DNA of 42,086 nucleotides from the NCBI GenBank assembly GCA_905480105.1, contig CAJQPC010000105.1, positions 1 to 42,086 on the forward strand, written 5' to 3'. Under the pieces are notes generated by a model. That model had not been told where the DNA came from. It worked only from the letters and a program-made list of their open reading frames with translations, and did no database searches. Shown here in pieces: positions 1 to 8,890 of the stretch (positions are counted from its first letter, which is position 1; each line of letters opens with the position of its first letter). The position numbers and the translations under genes are program-made. The DNA is from an uncultured bacterium (GTDB lineage: Bacteria; Myxococcota_A; UBA796; CAJQPC01).

Positions 1-1816
1 CATCCTGGATCTGGATGTCGATGACCTGGGCGCAGATGGACCCAAAGGACTCGAAGATGGCGGTACCACGGTGGGTGTCTGCGGGTGGTGGTCCTGCGGC
101 GGTCAGCGCTGCTTCGTACACCCGCAGCTCTCTGGGGTGCTCGGCCATCAGCTTGCGTCGGTACTCGACGGGGTCTTGGCCCGCAGCATGGGCCAGCTCG
201 TCCACGAAGCACTCGCGGAAAAAGCCGTTGGTGCTGCCCTCTACCGAGCGCCACCAGCCCACGTGGATGGGCAGCTTGGTGTGGGCGTAGTCCACCATCA
301 TATTGGGCACGGTGTAGGGCATGTGGCCGCCCATGCCGCCGGTCACCAGGCCATAGGCCACCTTGGACTCGTGCAGGAATCCGGGCAGCACAATCTCGCC
401 GGGGTTCTGGCCAGCGAAGGCTGCGTTCCAGTGGGTGGGCATGCCGTCCTGGCCAAGCACAGCGGTCTGCTCGCAGATCATGCGTGGGCGGTAATAGCCC
501 CGGGTAAAGCACTGCTCTCGGGTCCACTGCACCTTGACCGGCACCTCGAAGTTCATGGCCACTTTGACCGCCAGCTCCGTAAAGTCGGCGAAGCTGCGCC
601 GGCCAAAGCCGCCGCCCAGCATCAAGGTGTGGATGAAGGTCTGCTTCTTGGACAGGCCTGTGGCCTTGGCAGCCCGCGTGCGGTCGGCTTGTTGGGCTTG
701 GGTACCGGCCCAGACATCCACCCGGTCACGTTGCACCCAGGCTGCAGCCACCAAGGGCTCCATCATGGCGTGGGCCAGGTAGGGCACCTCGTAGCGCACG
801 GTGATGGCCTTGGCGTCCTCTGGAATCTTGTACTTGCCCTGCTTGAACAGGCGCTTTCCTTGCCACAGATCCCCGGCCATACGTCGGCCAATCTCGGCAT
901 CGTCCAGGCCTGCACCTTCCCCCATGTCCCACGTCACATCCACGGCTAGAGCCGCTTGTTTGGCCCGCCAAAATGTATCAGCCACCGCGACGATGGTGAA
1001 CTCGTCGATGACCAGGATGTCTTGGACGCCCGGCATCTTGCGTGCCGCCGTATCGTCCACGCTGGCCACCTTGCCGCCGAAGTGAGGACAGTGGAGCACG
1101 GATCCCACGAGCGCCTTCATGTCGGGGCGCCCAGGGGGATGGATAAAGTCCGTGGCGAACTGAGCGGTGCCGTCCGTCTTGGGCGGGATGTCCAGGCGCT
1201 GGGGGCTGGTGCCGCGCAGGGTGTAGTCGCCCTTGGCTTTGATCCCCCGCTTCTTGGGCTTCTCCAAGGCGGCCAGCTCAGCCAACTCGCCGTAGGTGAT
1301 GCTCTGCTCGCCGGAGATGACCGTTCCGGCCGAGGTGCTGCAGGTGGACTCCTCCGCGCCCCAGAGGCGAGCCGCGGCGGAGATCAGCATGCCGCGGGCC
1401 ACGGCCCCGACCTCTTGCAGCATGGGCGCGTAGCCCTTGATGGACTCGCTTCCACCGGTGAGCTGCATCTTGATGGGGCCCCCTCCAACGGGTCGTCCGA
1501 AGTCCTTGTGCGCTGGGCTGGCTTCCGCGCGCACCAGCTCCCAAGGCACGTCCAGCTCCTCAGCCAGGATCATCGGCAGCGAGGTCAGCACGCCCTGTCC
1601 CATCTCGGATGCGCCCACCTGGAAGGTGACCACGTTGTTGGGTGCGATGCGGATCCAGGCGTTGAGATCCTCGGCGCCTTCTCCCGACTCCGGACCCAGC
1701 CCCATCGCGGCATCCCAGGCCAGCCCTTGGGCGTAGCCAGGCAGAGAGAAGGCCAGCATCAAGCCGGGGACTCCAGCCAGCGCGGCGCGCCGAGAGAGGT
1801 TCAGAACGGCGCTCAT
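1..1816 (-). CDS. iorB: Isoquinoline 1-oxidoreductase beta-like molybdopterin-binding subunit (partial at window edge)
   Basis: Large subunit of a xanthine-oxidase-family molybdenum hydroxylase of the IorB/membrane-bound aldehyde dehydrogenase type. My translation of the minus strand from the ATG at 1816 stays open to base 1, giving about 605 residues, so the C-terminus lies outside the window. Visible marks are an N-terminal twin-arginine-like segment (SRRAALAG, about residues 8-15) followed by a hydrophobic stretch. Then come the family blocks [14 protein letters not shown] and [23 protein letters not shown], and the Gly-rich [10 protein letters not shown] near residue 400. The catalytic Glu expected near the C-terminus cannot be checked. 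The start overlaps the stop of the iorA-like gene by ATGA, so the two are translationally coupled. The Tat-like leader suggests periplasmic action with the 2Fe-2S subunit. The substrate (N-heterocycle or aldehyde) cannot be read from the sequence. The family is firm, the specificity is not. Confidence 0.88.
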   Translation of the reverse strand, partial: MSAVLNLSRRAALAGVPGLMLAFSLPGYAQGLAWDAAMGLGPESGEGAEDLNAWIRIAPNNVVTFQVGASEMGQGVLTSLPMILAEELDVPWELVRAEASPAHKDFGRPVGGGPIKMQLTGGSESIKGYAPMLQEVGAVARGMLISAAARLWGAEESTCSTSAGTVISGEQSITYGELAELAALEKPKKRGIKAKGDYTLRGTSPQRLDIPPKTDGTAQFATDFIHPPGRPDMKALVGSVLHCPHFGGKVASVDDTAARKMPGVQDILVIDEFTIVAVADTFWRAKQAALAVDVTWDMGEGAGLDDAEIGRRMAGDLWQGKRLFKQGKYKIPEDAKAITVRYEVPYLAHAMMEPLVAAAWVQRDRVDVWAGTQAQQADRTRAAKATGLSKKQTFIHTLMLGGGFGRRSFADFTELAVKVAMNFEVPVKVQWTREQCFTRGYYRPRMICEQTAVLGQDGMPTHWNAAFAGQNPGEIVLPGFLHESKVAYGLVTGGMGGHMPYTVPNMMVDYAHTKLPIHVGWWRSVEGSTNGFFRECFVDELAHAAGQDPVEYRRKLMAEHPRELRVYEAALTAAGPPPADTHRGTAIFESFGSICAQVIDIQIQD

Positions 1817-2313
1817 TGGCCCTCTCCGTTCTCGACAAAGGGCGCTGTTGAGGCGCTGGCCGAGGCCGTCGCCCGTGCGTTGTCCGCGGCCACACGCTTG
1901 ATCCCTTTGCGAATGCGGTCGTAGGTCGCACAGCGGCAGATGTTGGTCATCGTGCTGTTGATCTGCGCATCGCTGGGGTTGGGGATCTGCTCCAGCAGAG
2001 CTGCTGCGGCCATCAGCTGCCCCGACTGGCAGTAGCCACACTGGGGAACCTGCTCCTCGATCCAGGCGGCTTGGAGCGGGTGGGGCGTGATGCCCTCGAT
2101 GGTGGTGATGTCTCCCGAGCCTGCTGACACGACAGGAAGCAGGCAAGAGCGCATGGCTTTTCCGTCAAAGTGCACCGTGCAAGACCCACACTGACCGATG
2201 CCACAGCCGAACTTTGTCCCCGTCATGTTGAGCTGTTCGCGCAGGACCCACAACAGAGGGGTCTCCGGCTCGGCATCGATGTCGTAGCTCTGACCGTTGA
2301 TCTGTAGTTTCAT
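1813..2313 (-). CDS. iorA: Isoquinoline 1-oxidoreductase alpha-like 2Fe-2S subunit
   Basis: A 166-residue small subunit carrying two [2Fe-2S] clusters that pass electrons from the Mo site of the neighbouring large subunit. The plant-type ferredoxin cluster ligands are C37, C42, C45 (CGIGQCGSC) and C57. The helical-bundle cluster ligands are C92 and C95 (QCGYC) and C126 and C128 (CRC). The core length fits the usual IorA/CoxS-type subunit of about 150-160 residues. The tail after about residue 145 is Ala/Ser-rich and probably disordered. It has no FAD domain, unlike the xdhA-like protein at 15216-16646, so it is the two-subunit type that normally uses an external electron acceptor such as a cytochrome. 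It is first in the operon, its stop overlaps the iorB-like start by ATGA, and it is divergent from the gene at 2441. Confidence 0.9.
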   Translation of the reverse strand: MKLQINGQSYDIDAEPETPLLWVLREQLNMTGTKFGCGIGQCGSCTVHFDGKAMRSCLLPVVSAGSGDITTIEGITPHPLQAAWIEEQVPQCGYCQSGQLMAAAALLEQIPNPSDAQINSTMTNICRCATYDRIRKGIKRVAADNARATASASASTAPFVENGEGQ

Positions 2314-2440
2314 GTGCCAAGGTTAGCGTCTACATTGGCCGTGGGGTAGCGCCCCTCGGCATATCTGCGCCACAGCACACAATTCCGGCACACCGCCGTC
2401 GCTTTTGGGCGCTAGACTGGTCACCAGAAGTGGAGCAGCC

Positions 2441-4207
2441 ATGAGCGAGTCATCCGAGCGCCTGATCGAGACCATTCGCGACAGCGTTATTGGAGACGAC
2501 CAGGTCATTGAGGGTCCTTACGGTCCCCGTCGGGTCACCTACGCCGACTACACCGCGTCGGGCCGTTCGCTTGGGTTCATCGAAGACTTTATTCGGCACG
2601 AGGTCATGCCCCTCTACGCCAACACCCACACCGAAACCAGCGGCACCGGGCGCCAGACCACCCGCTACCGGGAAGACGCACGCGCCCAGATCCACAAGGC
2701 TGTAGGCGGCGGCCCGGATGATGTGGTCATCTTCTGTGGCTCGGGTGCAACAGGAGCCATCAACAAGCTGGTGGACTGCCTGGGCATTCGCATCCCAGCA
2801 GAGCTGGACGAGCGCTTTGAACTGAGCACCCAGATCCCCGCGGCTCAGCGCCCAGTGGTGTTCATCGGCCCCTTTGAGCACCACAGCAACGAGCTGCCCT
2901 GGCGCGAGAGCATCGCCGATGTGGTCACCATTGACGAAGACGCCGACGGGCGCTTGGACCTGGTCCAGCTCGAGGCGGCCCTGCAGGAGTACAAGGAGCG
3001 GCCGCTAAAGATTGGAAGCTTCTCCGCAGCCTCCAACGTGACCGGCATTGGCTCGGACACCCGGGCCACCCAGATCTTGCTGCACCGCTACGGCGCTCTG
3101 AGCTTCTGGGACTTTGCGGCTGCCGGCCCCTATGTCGAGATCCAGATGAACATGGCCGCCGACCAGGAGCACGGAAAGCCAAGCCACAAAGACGCCATCT
3201 TTATCTCCCCGCACAAGTTCATCGGGGGGCCCGGAACCCCTGGCGTGCTCGTGGTCAAAAAGCACGTGCTCACCAACAAGGTGCCGGCATCGCCCGGCGG
3301 CGGAACAGTCACCTACGTGAACCCCTCCGAGCACCGCTACCACGATGATCCCATCCATCGAGAGGAAGGGGGAACGCCGGCGATCATCGAGTCCATCCGC
3401 GCTGGACTGGTCTTCCAGCTCAAGGATGCGGTGGGCGTTCCGGCCATTCGGGCCAAGGAGCACGACTTTATCCAGCGGGCCATTGCGCGCTGGCGGGACA
3501 ACCCCAACATCCACATCTTGGGCAACAAAGACGCCTGGCGCCTGAGCATCGTCAGCTTCATGGTGCGCCACGGTGGTGGTTACCTGCACCACAACTTTGT
3601 GGTGGCCCTGCTCAACGACTTGCTTGGCATCCAAGCCCGCGGCGGCTGTAGCTGCGCGGGTCCATACGGTCACCGCCTGCTCGGCATTGATCTGTCCACG
3701 TCCAAAGAATTCGAGCGCGAGGTACTCAAGGGCTGCGAGGGCATCAAGCCCGGCTGGGTGAGGGTAAACTTCAACTACTTCATCTCGGAGACCGTCTTTG
3801 AGTTTCTGCTGGATGCCGTAGAGCTCATCGCCGACCAAGGGTGGCGTCTGCTGCCCGACTACACCTTCTGCCCAATGAGCGGCGCCTGGGTGCACCGGAA
3901 TGGCATCCCGACTCCGCCGCGCAGCCTCTCGGATCTCAGCTACCGGGGCGGACGCATGGAGTACCGAGCCCGTCACAGTACGGAGCCGGAGTGGGCCTTG
4001 GCTGGGCACCTTCAGGAGGCCAAGAAGATCCTGGCCCGTGCCGCCAACGCGGGGCCTCCGGACTGTTTTCAAGAGCCCGAGATGAGCCTGGACTTTAAGC
4101 AGCTCCGCTGGTTTCCCCTCCCCCGCGAGGTCTTTATGAAGCTGACCGGCCAGACCGTGGTTCATGAGATCCACTTGCCCGGGGCCTTCTCAGAACCGGT
4201 TGAATGA
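2441..4207 (+). CDS. Class V aminotransferase-fold PLP enzyme (cysteine desulfurase/selenocysteine lyase-like)
   Basis: A 588-residue PLP enzyme of aminotransferase class V. The likely Schiff-base lysine is K259 in SPHKFIGGPGTPG. The conserved histidine pair is in PFEHHSNELPW (about residues 144-154), and the PLP-contacting Asp is in DFAAAGPY (D224). A Cys motif RGGCSCAGPYGH (C403, C405) sits where cysteine desulfurases often carry their reactive cysteine. At 588 residues it is longer than IscS/SufS (about 400), with about 130 extra C-terminal residues. I chose the ATG at 2441, preceded by GGAG, over the in-frame TTG at 2405. It is divergent from the iorAB-like operon with 127 bp between. A role in sulfuration of the Mo cofactor or in selenium mobilisation is only an inference from neighbours. 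The fold is secure, the reaction is not. Confidence 0.8.
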   Translation: MSESSERLIETIRDSVIGDDQVIEGPYGPRRVTYADYTASGRSLGFIEDFIRHEVMPLYANTHTETSGTGRQTTRYREDARAQIHKAVGGGPDDVVIFCGSGATGAINKLVDCLGIRIPAELDERFELSTQIPAAQRPVVFIGPFEHHSNELPWRESIADVVTIDEDADGRLDLVQLEAALQEYKERPLKIGSFSAASNVTGIGSDTRATQILLHRYGALSFWDFAAAGPYVEIQMNMAADQEHGKPSHKDAIFISPHKFIGGPGTPGVLVVKKHVLTNKVPASPGGGTVTYVNPSEHRYHDDPIHREEGGTPAIIESIRAGLVFQLKDAVGVPAIRAKEHDFIQRAIARWRDNPNIHILGNKDAWRLSIVSFMVRHGGGYLHHNFVVALLNDLLGIQARGGCSCAGPYGHRLLGIDLSTSKEFEREVLKGCEGIKPGWVRVNFNYFISETVFEFLLDAVELIADQGWRLLPDYTFCPMSGAWVHRNGIPTPPRSLSDLSYRGGRMEYRARHSTEPEWALAGHLQEAKKILARAANAGPPDCFQEPEMSLDFKQLRWFPLPREVFMKLTGQTVVHEIHLPGAFSEPVE

Positions 4208-4280
4208 ACGGAGCCTGAGTCTCGTCGGTAGTGCGTGTGGGCATCCATGGTGTCTCATCAAGCACACCCTGGAGACTCTG

Positions 4281-5114
4281 ATGACCCTGTCCCTGCTGCT
4301 CTCGTTCAGTGCGCCAGCGCTGGCTTTGGAGGGACTGGCCAAGGAGTCGGTCAGCCGTTCATTGCCCGTTGGCATGCCCGCCCTGGAGATCGCGGGGGAC
4401 AAGGGCCACGTCACTGTGGTCTACGATCCCAATGCCACCGAGTCTAGGGTCACAGCCACTCCCGTGCGCTGGGGCCAATCAGGCTGCAAGCTCGATTTCT
4501 CAGGGGACAACACCGTGGCTCGCGCCCGGGTCATGCCGAACCAGGACGCGAACAGCTTTGAGCGCTGCGAGACCGACTGGTCTGTCGTGTTGGCCGGAGA
4601 CACCATGGTCGACGTGCAGCTCAAGACGGGCAAGGTGGAGGTGCGGGACACCCTTGGCCGGGTGGATGTAGAGCTGCGCCGCGGCCAGCTCCTGCTCAGC
4701 AACACCCAGGGCCGAGTGGACGCTTCTCTTGGGCGTGGCAAGGTCAAGGGCAGCCACCACGGGGATGGCGCTTTGGCTGTCGGCGTGGGCAGGATCAAGC
4801 TGGAGGGGCTGGAACATGCCGTCTCCGCTCGAAGCGAAGTGGGCGGGGTCAAACTGATCTTTGCCGAGACCCCCAGCGGAACGGTCTTGGCCCATACCGG
4901 TATCGGCCGAGTGCGTACCGCTCTCCCTTACGGTGCGACGGCTGATCTGCGCGACTTTGATGGCCGTTTGGCCCGGTTCCGGACGGAGGTTCCTCACAGA
5001 AACGCGGCCCAGGTTCGCCTGAAAGGCGGGGCCCGGTTGGGCAGCACCCGGGTGCAGACGGTGGTCGAGCACGAGGACCCAGATGCTGGAGTGGCCGTGG
5101 TCGACGCGCCGTAG
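4281..5114 (+). CDS. Secreted DUF4097-like beta-helical protein
   Basis: A 277-residue exported protein. The ATG at 4281 is preceded by GGAG and gives a signal peptide (MTLSLLLSFSAPALALEG, probable cleavage after ALA). Upstream in-frame starts would place junk before this signal. The mature part has repeated short beta segments ending in G-R/K-V-like turns (TGKVEVRDTLGRVDVEL, GQLLLSNTQGRVDASLGRG, GRIKLEGLEHAV), the pattern of DUF4097/DUF4098 putative adhesin-type beta-helices. Two cysteines (about residues 70 and 95) could form a disulfide. It starts 73 bp after the PLP enzyme and may be cotranscribed with it. It converges on the AgmX-domain gene. No enzymatic motif is seen. Confidence 0.65.
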   Translation: MTLSLLLSFSAPALALEGLAKESVSRSLPVGMPALEIAGDKGHVTVVYDPNATESRVTATPVRWGQSGCKLDFSGDNTVARARVMPNQDANSFERCETDWSVVLAGDTMVDVQLKTGKVEVRDTLGRVDVELRRGQLLLSNTQGRVDASLGRGKVKGSHHGDGALAVGVGRIKLEGLEHAVSARSEVGGVKLIFAETPSGTVLAHTGIGRVRTALPYGATADLRDFDGRLARFRTEVPHRNAAQVRLKGGARLGSTRVQTVVEHEDPDAGVAVVDAP

Positions 5115-5210
5115 TCAGGGTAGGCCCGACAGTCGGCGGGGCAGGATGGGAACGGGTGTTGAGAGTGTCGGGGGGACACGAGACCCCACCGACCGCTTTC
5201 AAGCTGCGGT

Positions 5211-5891
5211 TTAGCCCTGCTGGAACACGAAGGGGTAGCTCACGTCCTCCTGCACGTCCTTGGGGAACTTGAAGCTGCGTACCTGACGGGCCACGCAGGA
5301 CGCCATGACGTCGTCGCCAGTGGTGTTGTCCATGACCTGAATGTCTTCAGCTTTGCCGCTGTTGACGGTCCAGGCCACGGTGATGCGGCCGTTGACCTGT
5401 GAGTCTCGGGTCTTGCCAGTGTCGTGGCAGTACTGGACCTTGCCGCGCTGTTTGCGAACGAGCTGGGAGATGCTCATGGTCTCTCTGACGGAGGCTTCGA
5501 CCTGCTGGGCGTTGACGGAGACCTCTGGCCCAGCGCCCACGGAAACCTTGCCGGTGGAGATCTCTCGAACCTTGGGTTGGGAACGTCTACCCTGGGTGCT
5601 GCTGGTGGGCGCCGGGTGATCGTCCGAGTCCCAGCGGCTGCTCAGCTCCAGCTCTTCTTCGCTTACATCAGCCAGGGCACCGCTGGAAGGGTTGCCGAAC
5701 TCGATGCTGATCTCGCTCAGGTCCACCTTGCCGAAGTGGATGCCGGCGATCAGGGGATCCAAGACCACCCGGGCTATGGGAGCCATGCTGGCTTGGGTCA
5801 GGTCCCGGCTGGGGTCGATGGTCTGCTGGGTAGCGGAGGCCCCGTTTATGGGGGCCGTCTCACAAGCCAAGGTGGCGAGTAAAAAAAACAT
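5211..5891 (-). CDS. Lipoprotein with AgmX/PglI-type C-terminal domain
   Basis: A 226-residue predicted lipoprotein. The start at 5891 has GGAG about 8 nt upstream and gives MFFLLATLAC, so the lipidated cysteine would be residue 10 with an unusually short, uncharged signal. Residues from about 20 to 130 are low in motifs. The last 80 residues (from QRGKVQYCHDTG through FKFPKDVQEDVSYPF) resemble the AgmX/PglI C-terminal domain, a TonB-C-like fold common in Myxococcota, with the usual pair of cysteines (QYC and ASC). Such domains occur in envelope and gliding-associated proteins, but a gliding role here is not shown. The gene converges on 4281-5114 and is divergent from the selenoprotein gene, with about 104 bp between. 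Confidence 0.72.
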   Translation of the reverse strand: MFFLLATLACETAPINGASATQQTIDPSRDLTQASMAPIARVVLDPLIAGIHFGKVDLSEISIEFGNPSSGALADVSEEELELSSRWDSDDHPAPTSSTQGRRSQPKVREISTGKVSVGAGPEVSVNAQQVEASVRETMSISQLVRKQRGKVQYCHDTGKTRDSQVNGRITVAWTVNSGKAEDIQVMDNTTGDDVMASCVARQVRSFKFPKDVQEDVSYPFVFQQG

Positions 5892-5995
5892 GGGGTCACT
5901 CCAATGGGTGTGGGTTCGTCGTGACAAGGGGATCGGACAAGGCGTCGATTTGGTTGAGCCCTGCGACCATCAAAATGATCTGGCATCATTTATCC

Positions 5996-7813
5996 ATGTC
6001 TTTTCTCTTGGTTTTTTTTGGGGCTTGCGAGTCCTTCCCCTGCCCTGACGGAGAGCTGCTGCTCGCAGACGGTAGCTGCTCGGGTACCCCAGCAAGCACG
6101 GACACCGCGGTACCCATTGACTGGGTGCTTCTGGATGGCGACTGCAGCGTGGGTGAGCTGCCGGCGGACCCGATTGTCGAGCAGAGCAATATCTTTCTGA
6201 ACCAGGAGAAACCTGGTGTTTCGCCATTTGCAGAGGTCGTCGATCTCGACAAGCGTGGGGACCTGCTTCTCGGGGTAGGCCAAGGCGGCCTGATGACCTA
6301 CGAGGTGAGCGATCCGGCCAATCCGGAGTTCCTGGGTTTCTACCCCGAGCAGATGGGCCGCTACTACAAGGTGGAGTTCATCAGCGACACCCGCATCGTG
6401 CTTTCCCACCGCGATCGCGGGCTGGAGCTGGTGTCGATGGACGATCCCAGCGCGCCCCAAACCCTGAGCATCTTGGACGGCAAAGGCTACGAGGGTCTGT
6501 TGGTATACGAGGGTCTGGTCTATGCGACTCAGCGCGGCGTAGGCTTGGTGGTCTTGGATCCCAGCGAAGACGCCTTCACAGAGGTGACGCAGCTCTCCGG
6601 TCTGACCTCGCCATGGGAGATAAGCCGGCCAATGAATGGCGTGGCTTACGTGGCCGATGCTGCGCTTGGCTTGGTTCCAGTGGATCTCTCCACTCCTGCC
6701 TCTCCCCAGGTGGGAACACCCGTTGCGGTCACCCAGGGCAGCCCACTCCACGTGGCGGCGGCCGATGGCTTTGTCTACTTGAGCTTGGGCTCAGCAGGTG
6801 TGGGCATCTTTGAGACCGTGGACCCCATGGCCCCCACGCTGGTGGCTCAGGTCCCCACCGGGGGCAGCGCGACGATGTCCTGGGTGGACGACGGCTTGCT
6901 CTGGATTGCCGACAACGAAGGCGTGGGTGTCTTTGACGTGAGCGATCCCACCGACCCCCAACACCAGGCACGGGAGCTCACCGAGCAGTTTGCCCTGGCG
7001 ATGTATAGCGAAGGCACCCGCGGCTACGTGGGCGACTGGAACTACATGCGCATCTTGGACTTGGACCGCAGTGTTCAGGCTCCACACCTTGAAATGCCAG
7101 GAGACAGTTTTATTCTCGCCGATGAAGGTGGAGACAAGGTGCTCTCCATTCAGAACCTGGGAAACGCCCCACTGGAGCTGCGCGGTGCGGCCAGCGAGGT
7201 GCCGGGTCTACAGGTTTACGGCAGCGCTGAGGTACTTGAGAGTGGAGAGGAGGGTTGGATCAAGCTGAGCTATGCCGGCGGTGCCGACATGGAAGGCTCC
7301 GTGTGCTTGAGCAGCAACGATCCGGATCAGCCCACCATCGATTTTGCAGTCGAGGCCGGTGTGGACGACCCTTTCATGGGCCAGGACGCTCCAGACTTTG
7401 TGCTCCAGGATCTGGACGGCAACAGCCACCGCCTCAGCGACCAGCTCGGGCATCCAGTCGTGTTGGTCTACTTCGCCACTTGGTGACCGGTCTGTCCGTC
7501 CGAGGTCTCGGACATTGACGACAACTTGTACAAGGGCGAGCTGGGCGAAGCTGGCGTGATCTTCTGGGCCATCTCCGATGAGCGCGAGGAGACCCTGGCG
7601 GATTTCCGCACGGCCTTTGACATCGACATGCCCCTCCTACTGGACGCCAATCAGGAAGCTCAGCGCCAGTATCAGGGCACGATGGCCTTCCCGACAGCCG
7701 CCTATCCACAGACCTATGTGGTCGATCCCCAGGGCAAGCTGGTCTACTACAACAACGTGCACGACATCGATGAGTTGGCTGCTGTGCTGGAGGACTTGGT
7801 CGCCGGGGAGTAG
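5996..7813 (+). CDS. Predicted selenoprotein: LVIVD-propeller lipoprotein with C-terminal UxxC redoxin domain
   Basis: One 605-residue gene read through an in-frame TGA at 7484-7486 as selenocysteine (U497). Residues 1-11 are a lipoprotein signal (MSFLLVFFGAC). A Thr/Asp-rich linker follows. About 100-330 hold roughly six LVIVD-like blades (TYEVSDPANP, ELVSMDDPSAP, VPVDLSTPASP, IFETVDPMAP, VFDVSDPTDP). About 360-455 are an Ig-like/DUF1573-like region (SIQNLGNAPLELRG, SSNDPDQPTIDF). About 460-605 are an AhpC/TSA-TlpA redoxin: GQDAPDFVLQDLDG, then VVLVYFATW-U-PVC with U497 and C500, then a probable cis-Pro in AAYPQTYVVDPQG. The frame after the TGA is unchanged and encodes the rest of the fold to the TAG at 7813. 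A bSECIS hairpin follows the TGA. The start could also be ATG 5975. It is probably an envelope thiol/peroxide redox protein, with unknown substrate. The alternatives are a Cys-to-stop pseudogene or a sequencing error at one base. Confidence 0.87.
7498..7513 (+). promoter_or_regulatory. bSECIS element for the selenocysteine codon at 7484-7486
   Basis: A hairpin inside the coding sequence just after the TGA. The five-pair stem is GTCCG (7498-7502) with CGGAC (7509-7513). The apical loop is AGGTCT (7503-7508). Three more pairs can form below a small asymmetric bulge (GTC 7494-7496 with GAC 7517-7519). From memory, the E. coli fdhF SECIS has the same AGGUCU loop, bound by SelB. The spacing of 16 nt from the TGA to the first loop base, with G in the first two loop positions, meets the published bacterial SECIS rules of G in positions 1-2 and 16-37 nt spacing. 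The pairing was done by eye, without an energy calculation. Confidence 0.82.
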
Positions 7814-7833
7814 CCCGGGCAATAGATGGGCAC

Positions 7834-8799
7834 ATGCTGCTCGCCCTACTGCTGTCCTGCGCCACGTCAGCCCCCGGTATCCTGGTCGTGACTTTAGACG
7901 GGATGCGCGCGGACTACCTGCATCCGGACAGGAGCCCCAATGCTTGGAGTCTGGGAGAGAAGGGACAGGTGTTTCAAAATGCCTGGACTCCGGTAGGGGA
8001 CTGTTTGCCTGCGATGCAGGCCACTTTTGTGAAGGGCGAGGCACCTGGCTTGGCACTTGCCGACTCTCTGAACGCCGCTGGATGGGCCACGGGGGCGATC
8101 GTGAGCAGCGCGGAGTTGTCCGGCCTGGAGCTTGGCTTTGAGCACTGGGATGCGCCCGCCAACGGCGAGCGCGGCGCGGAGCAGAGCGTGGCCTTGGCCC
8201 AGGCGTGGATGCAGTCCCAGACCGGCCCCTGGATGTTGTGGGTGCACCTGAATGATCCACAGGCGCCCTATGTGCCCGATGGCCGCTTTGTGCGTCCAGA
8301 GGCCACGCCCAAGTCCAACTACGTGGGCGAGGTCCGCCAAGCCGACGCTGCGATTTCTCCGCTGTTGGACCTGGCCCAAGAAAAGCGGGCCCAAATCGTG
8401 CTCATGTCTGACCACGGTCAGGTCATGGAGGAGGAGACCTGCACCTACCAGCATGAACACTCCAGCGCGCCCATGGTCATGCGTGTGCCGCTGATCATCC
8501 AGGGGCCCAGCATCCGGCCCGGAGTCAGCGATGACATGGTGGGGCTCACGGACCTATACGACACGGTGCAGACCTGGGCTGGTGTGGCCTCGGAGACGAA
8601 GGGGGTTCTCGAGCGGCGTGGCCGCAGCCACTGGGTGGGGCGCTCGGGGAGCTGTTCTGCCGAGTGCAATCCAGGCTGCACTCCACTTGGGCCGCAAGGC
8701 GCAGACCGTGTGGTCTACGGCGAGAATGGGGGCATGTACCGCGACCGACCGGGCACGATGGGCTTTGGGGACGCGATGCTGGCGGGTGCGCTGGATTGA
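7834..8799 (+). CDS. Alkaline-phosphatase/sulfatase-fold lipoprotein
   Basis: A 321-residue member of the alkaline phosphatase superfamily. The signal MLLALLLSC would place the lipidated Cys at residue 9. The first metal ligand is in VVTLDGMRADYL (D22). The second metal site is MSDHGQVMEEE. A His that could complete it lies in YQHEHSSAPM. At the nucleophile position the sequence is VGDCLPAMQATF (C57): a Cys is present, but the C-x-P-x-R signature needed for formylglycine formation is not complete. It is therefore uncertain whether it is a sulfatase, a phosphodiesterase or a phosphotransferase. At 321 residues it is short for a sulfatase and lacks a C-terminal subdomain. It begins 20 bp after the selenoprotein stop on the same strand and is probably cotranscribed. 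It converges on the DUF1501 gene. Confidence 0.75.
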   Translation: MLLALLLSCATSAPGILVVTLDGMRADYLHPDRSPNAWSLGEKGQVFQNAWTPVGDCLPAMQATFVKGEAPGLALADSLNAAGWATGAIVSSAELSGLELGFEHWDAPANGERGAEQSVALAQAWMQSQTGPWMLWVHLNDPQAPYVPDGRFVRPEATPKSNYVGEVRQADAAISPLLDLAQEKRAQIVLMSDHGQVMEEETCTYQHEHSSAPMVMRVPLIIQGPSIRPGVSDDMVGLTDLYDTVQTWAGVASETKGVLERRGRSHWVGRSGSCSAECNPGCTPLGPQGADRVVYGENGGMYRDRPGTMGFGDAMLAGALD

Positions 8800-8890
8800 G
8801 TCTCAAACGATCTCCGGGCCCCCCTCCGAGACCGGTCCTGTGCCAAGCGGGGCCCCATCGACCCATTTTCGAAGGCCTGTTGAGCTGCGC

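Noticed and set aside
71-1924. Plus-strand frames (71-949 and 956-1924) over the iorB-like gene
   Set aside because: Shadow translations full of His/Gly/Ala repeats. The minus strand carries an uninterrupted 605-residue molybdopterin-binding protein.
3005-4174. 389-codon open frame antisense to the class V PLP enzyme
   Set aside because: No motif or RBS, and it covers the PLP enzyme's conserved core. Typical shadow in GC-rich DNA.
7484-7486. The TGA taken as a real stop, with the downstream 95-residue frame (7526-7813) a separate small gene
   Set aside because: The downstream frame has no RBS or plausible start and encodes only the second half of a redoxin fold. The upstream frame ends mid-fold. 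The frame is continuous and a SECIS-like hairpin follows, so readthrough as Sec is the better explanation.
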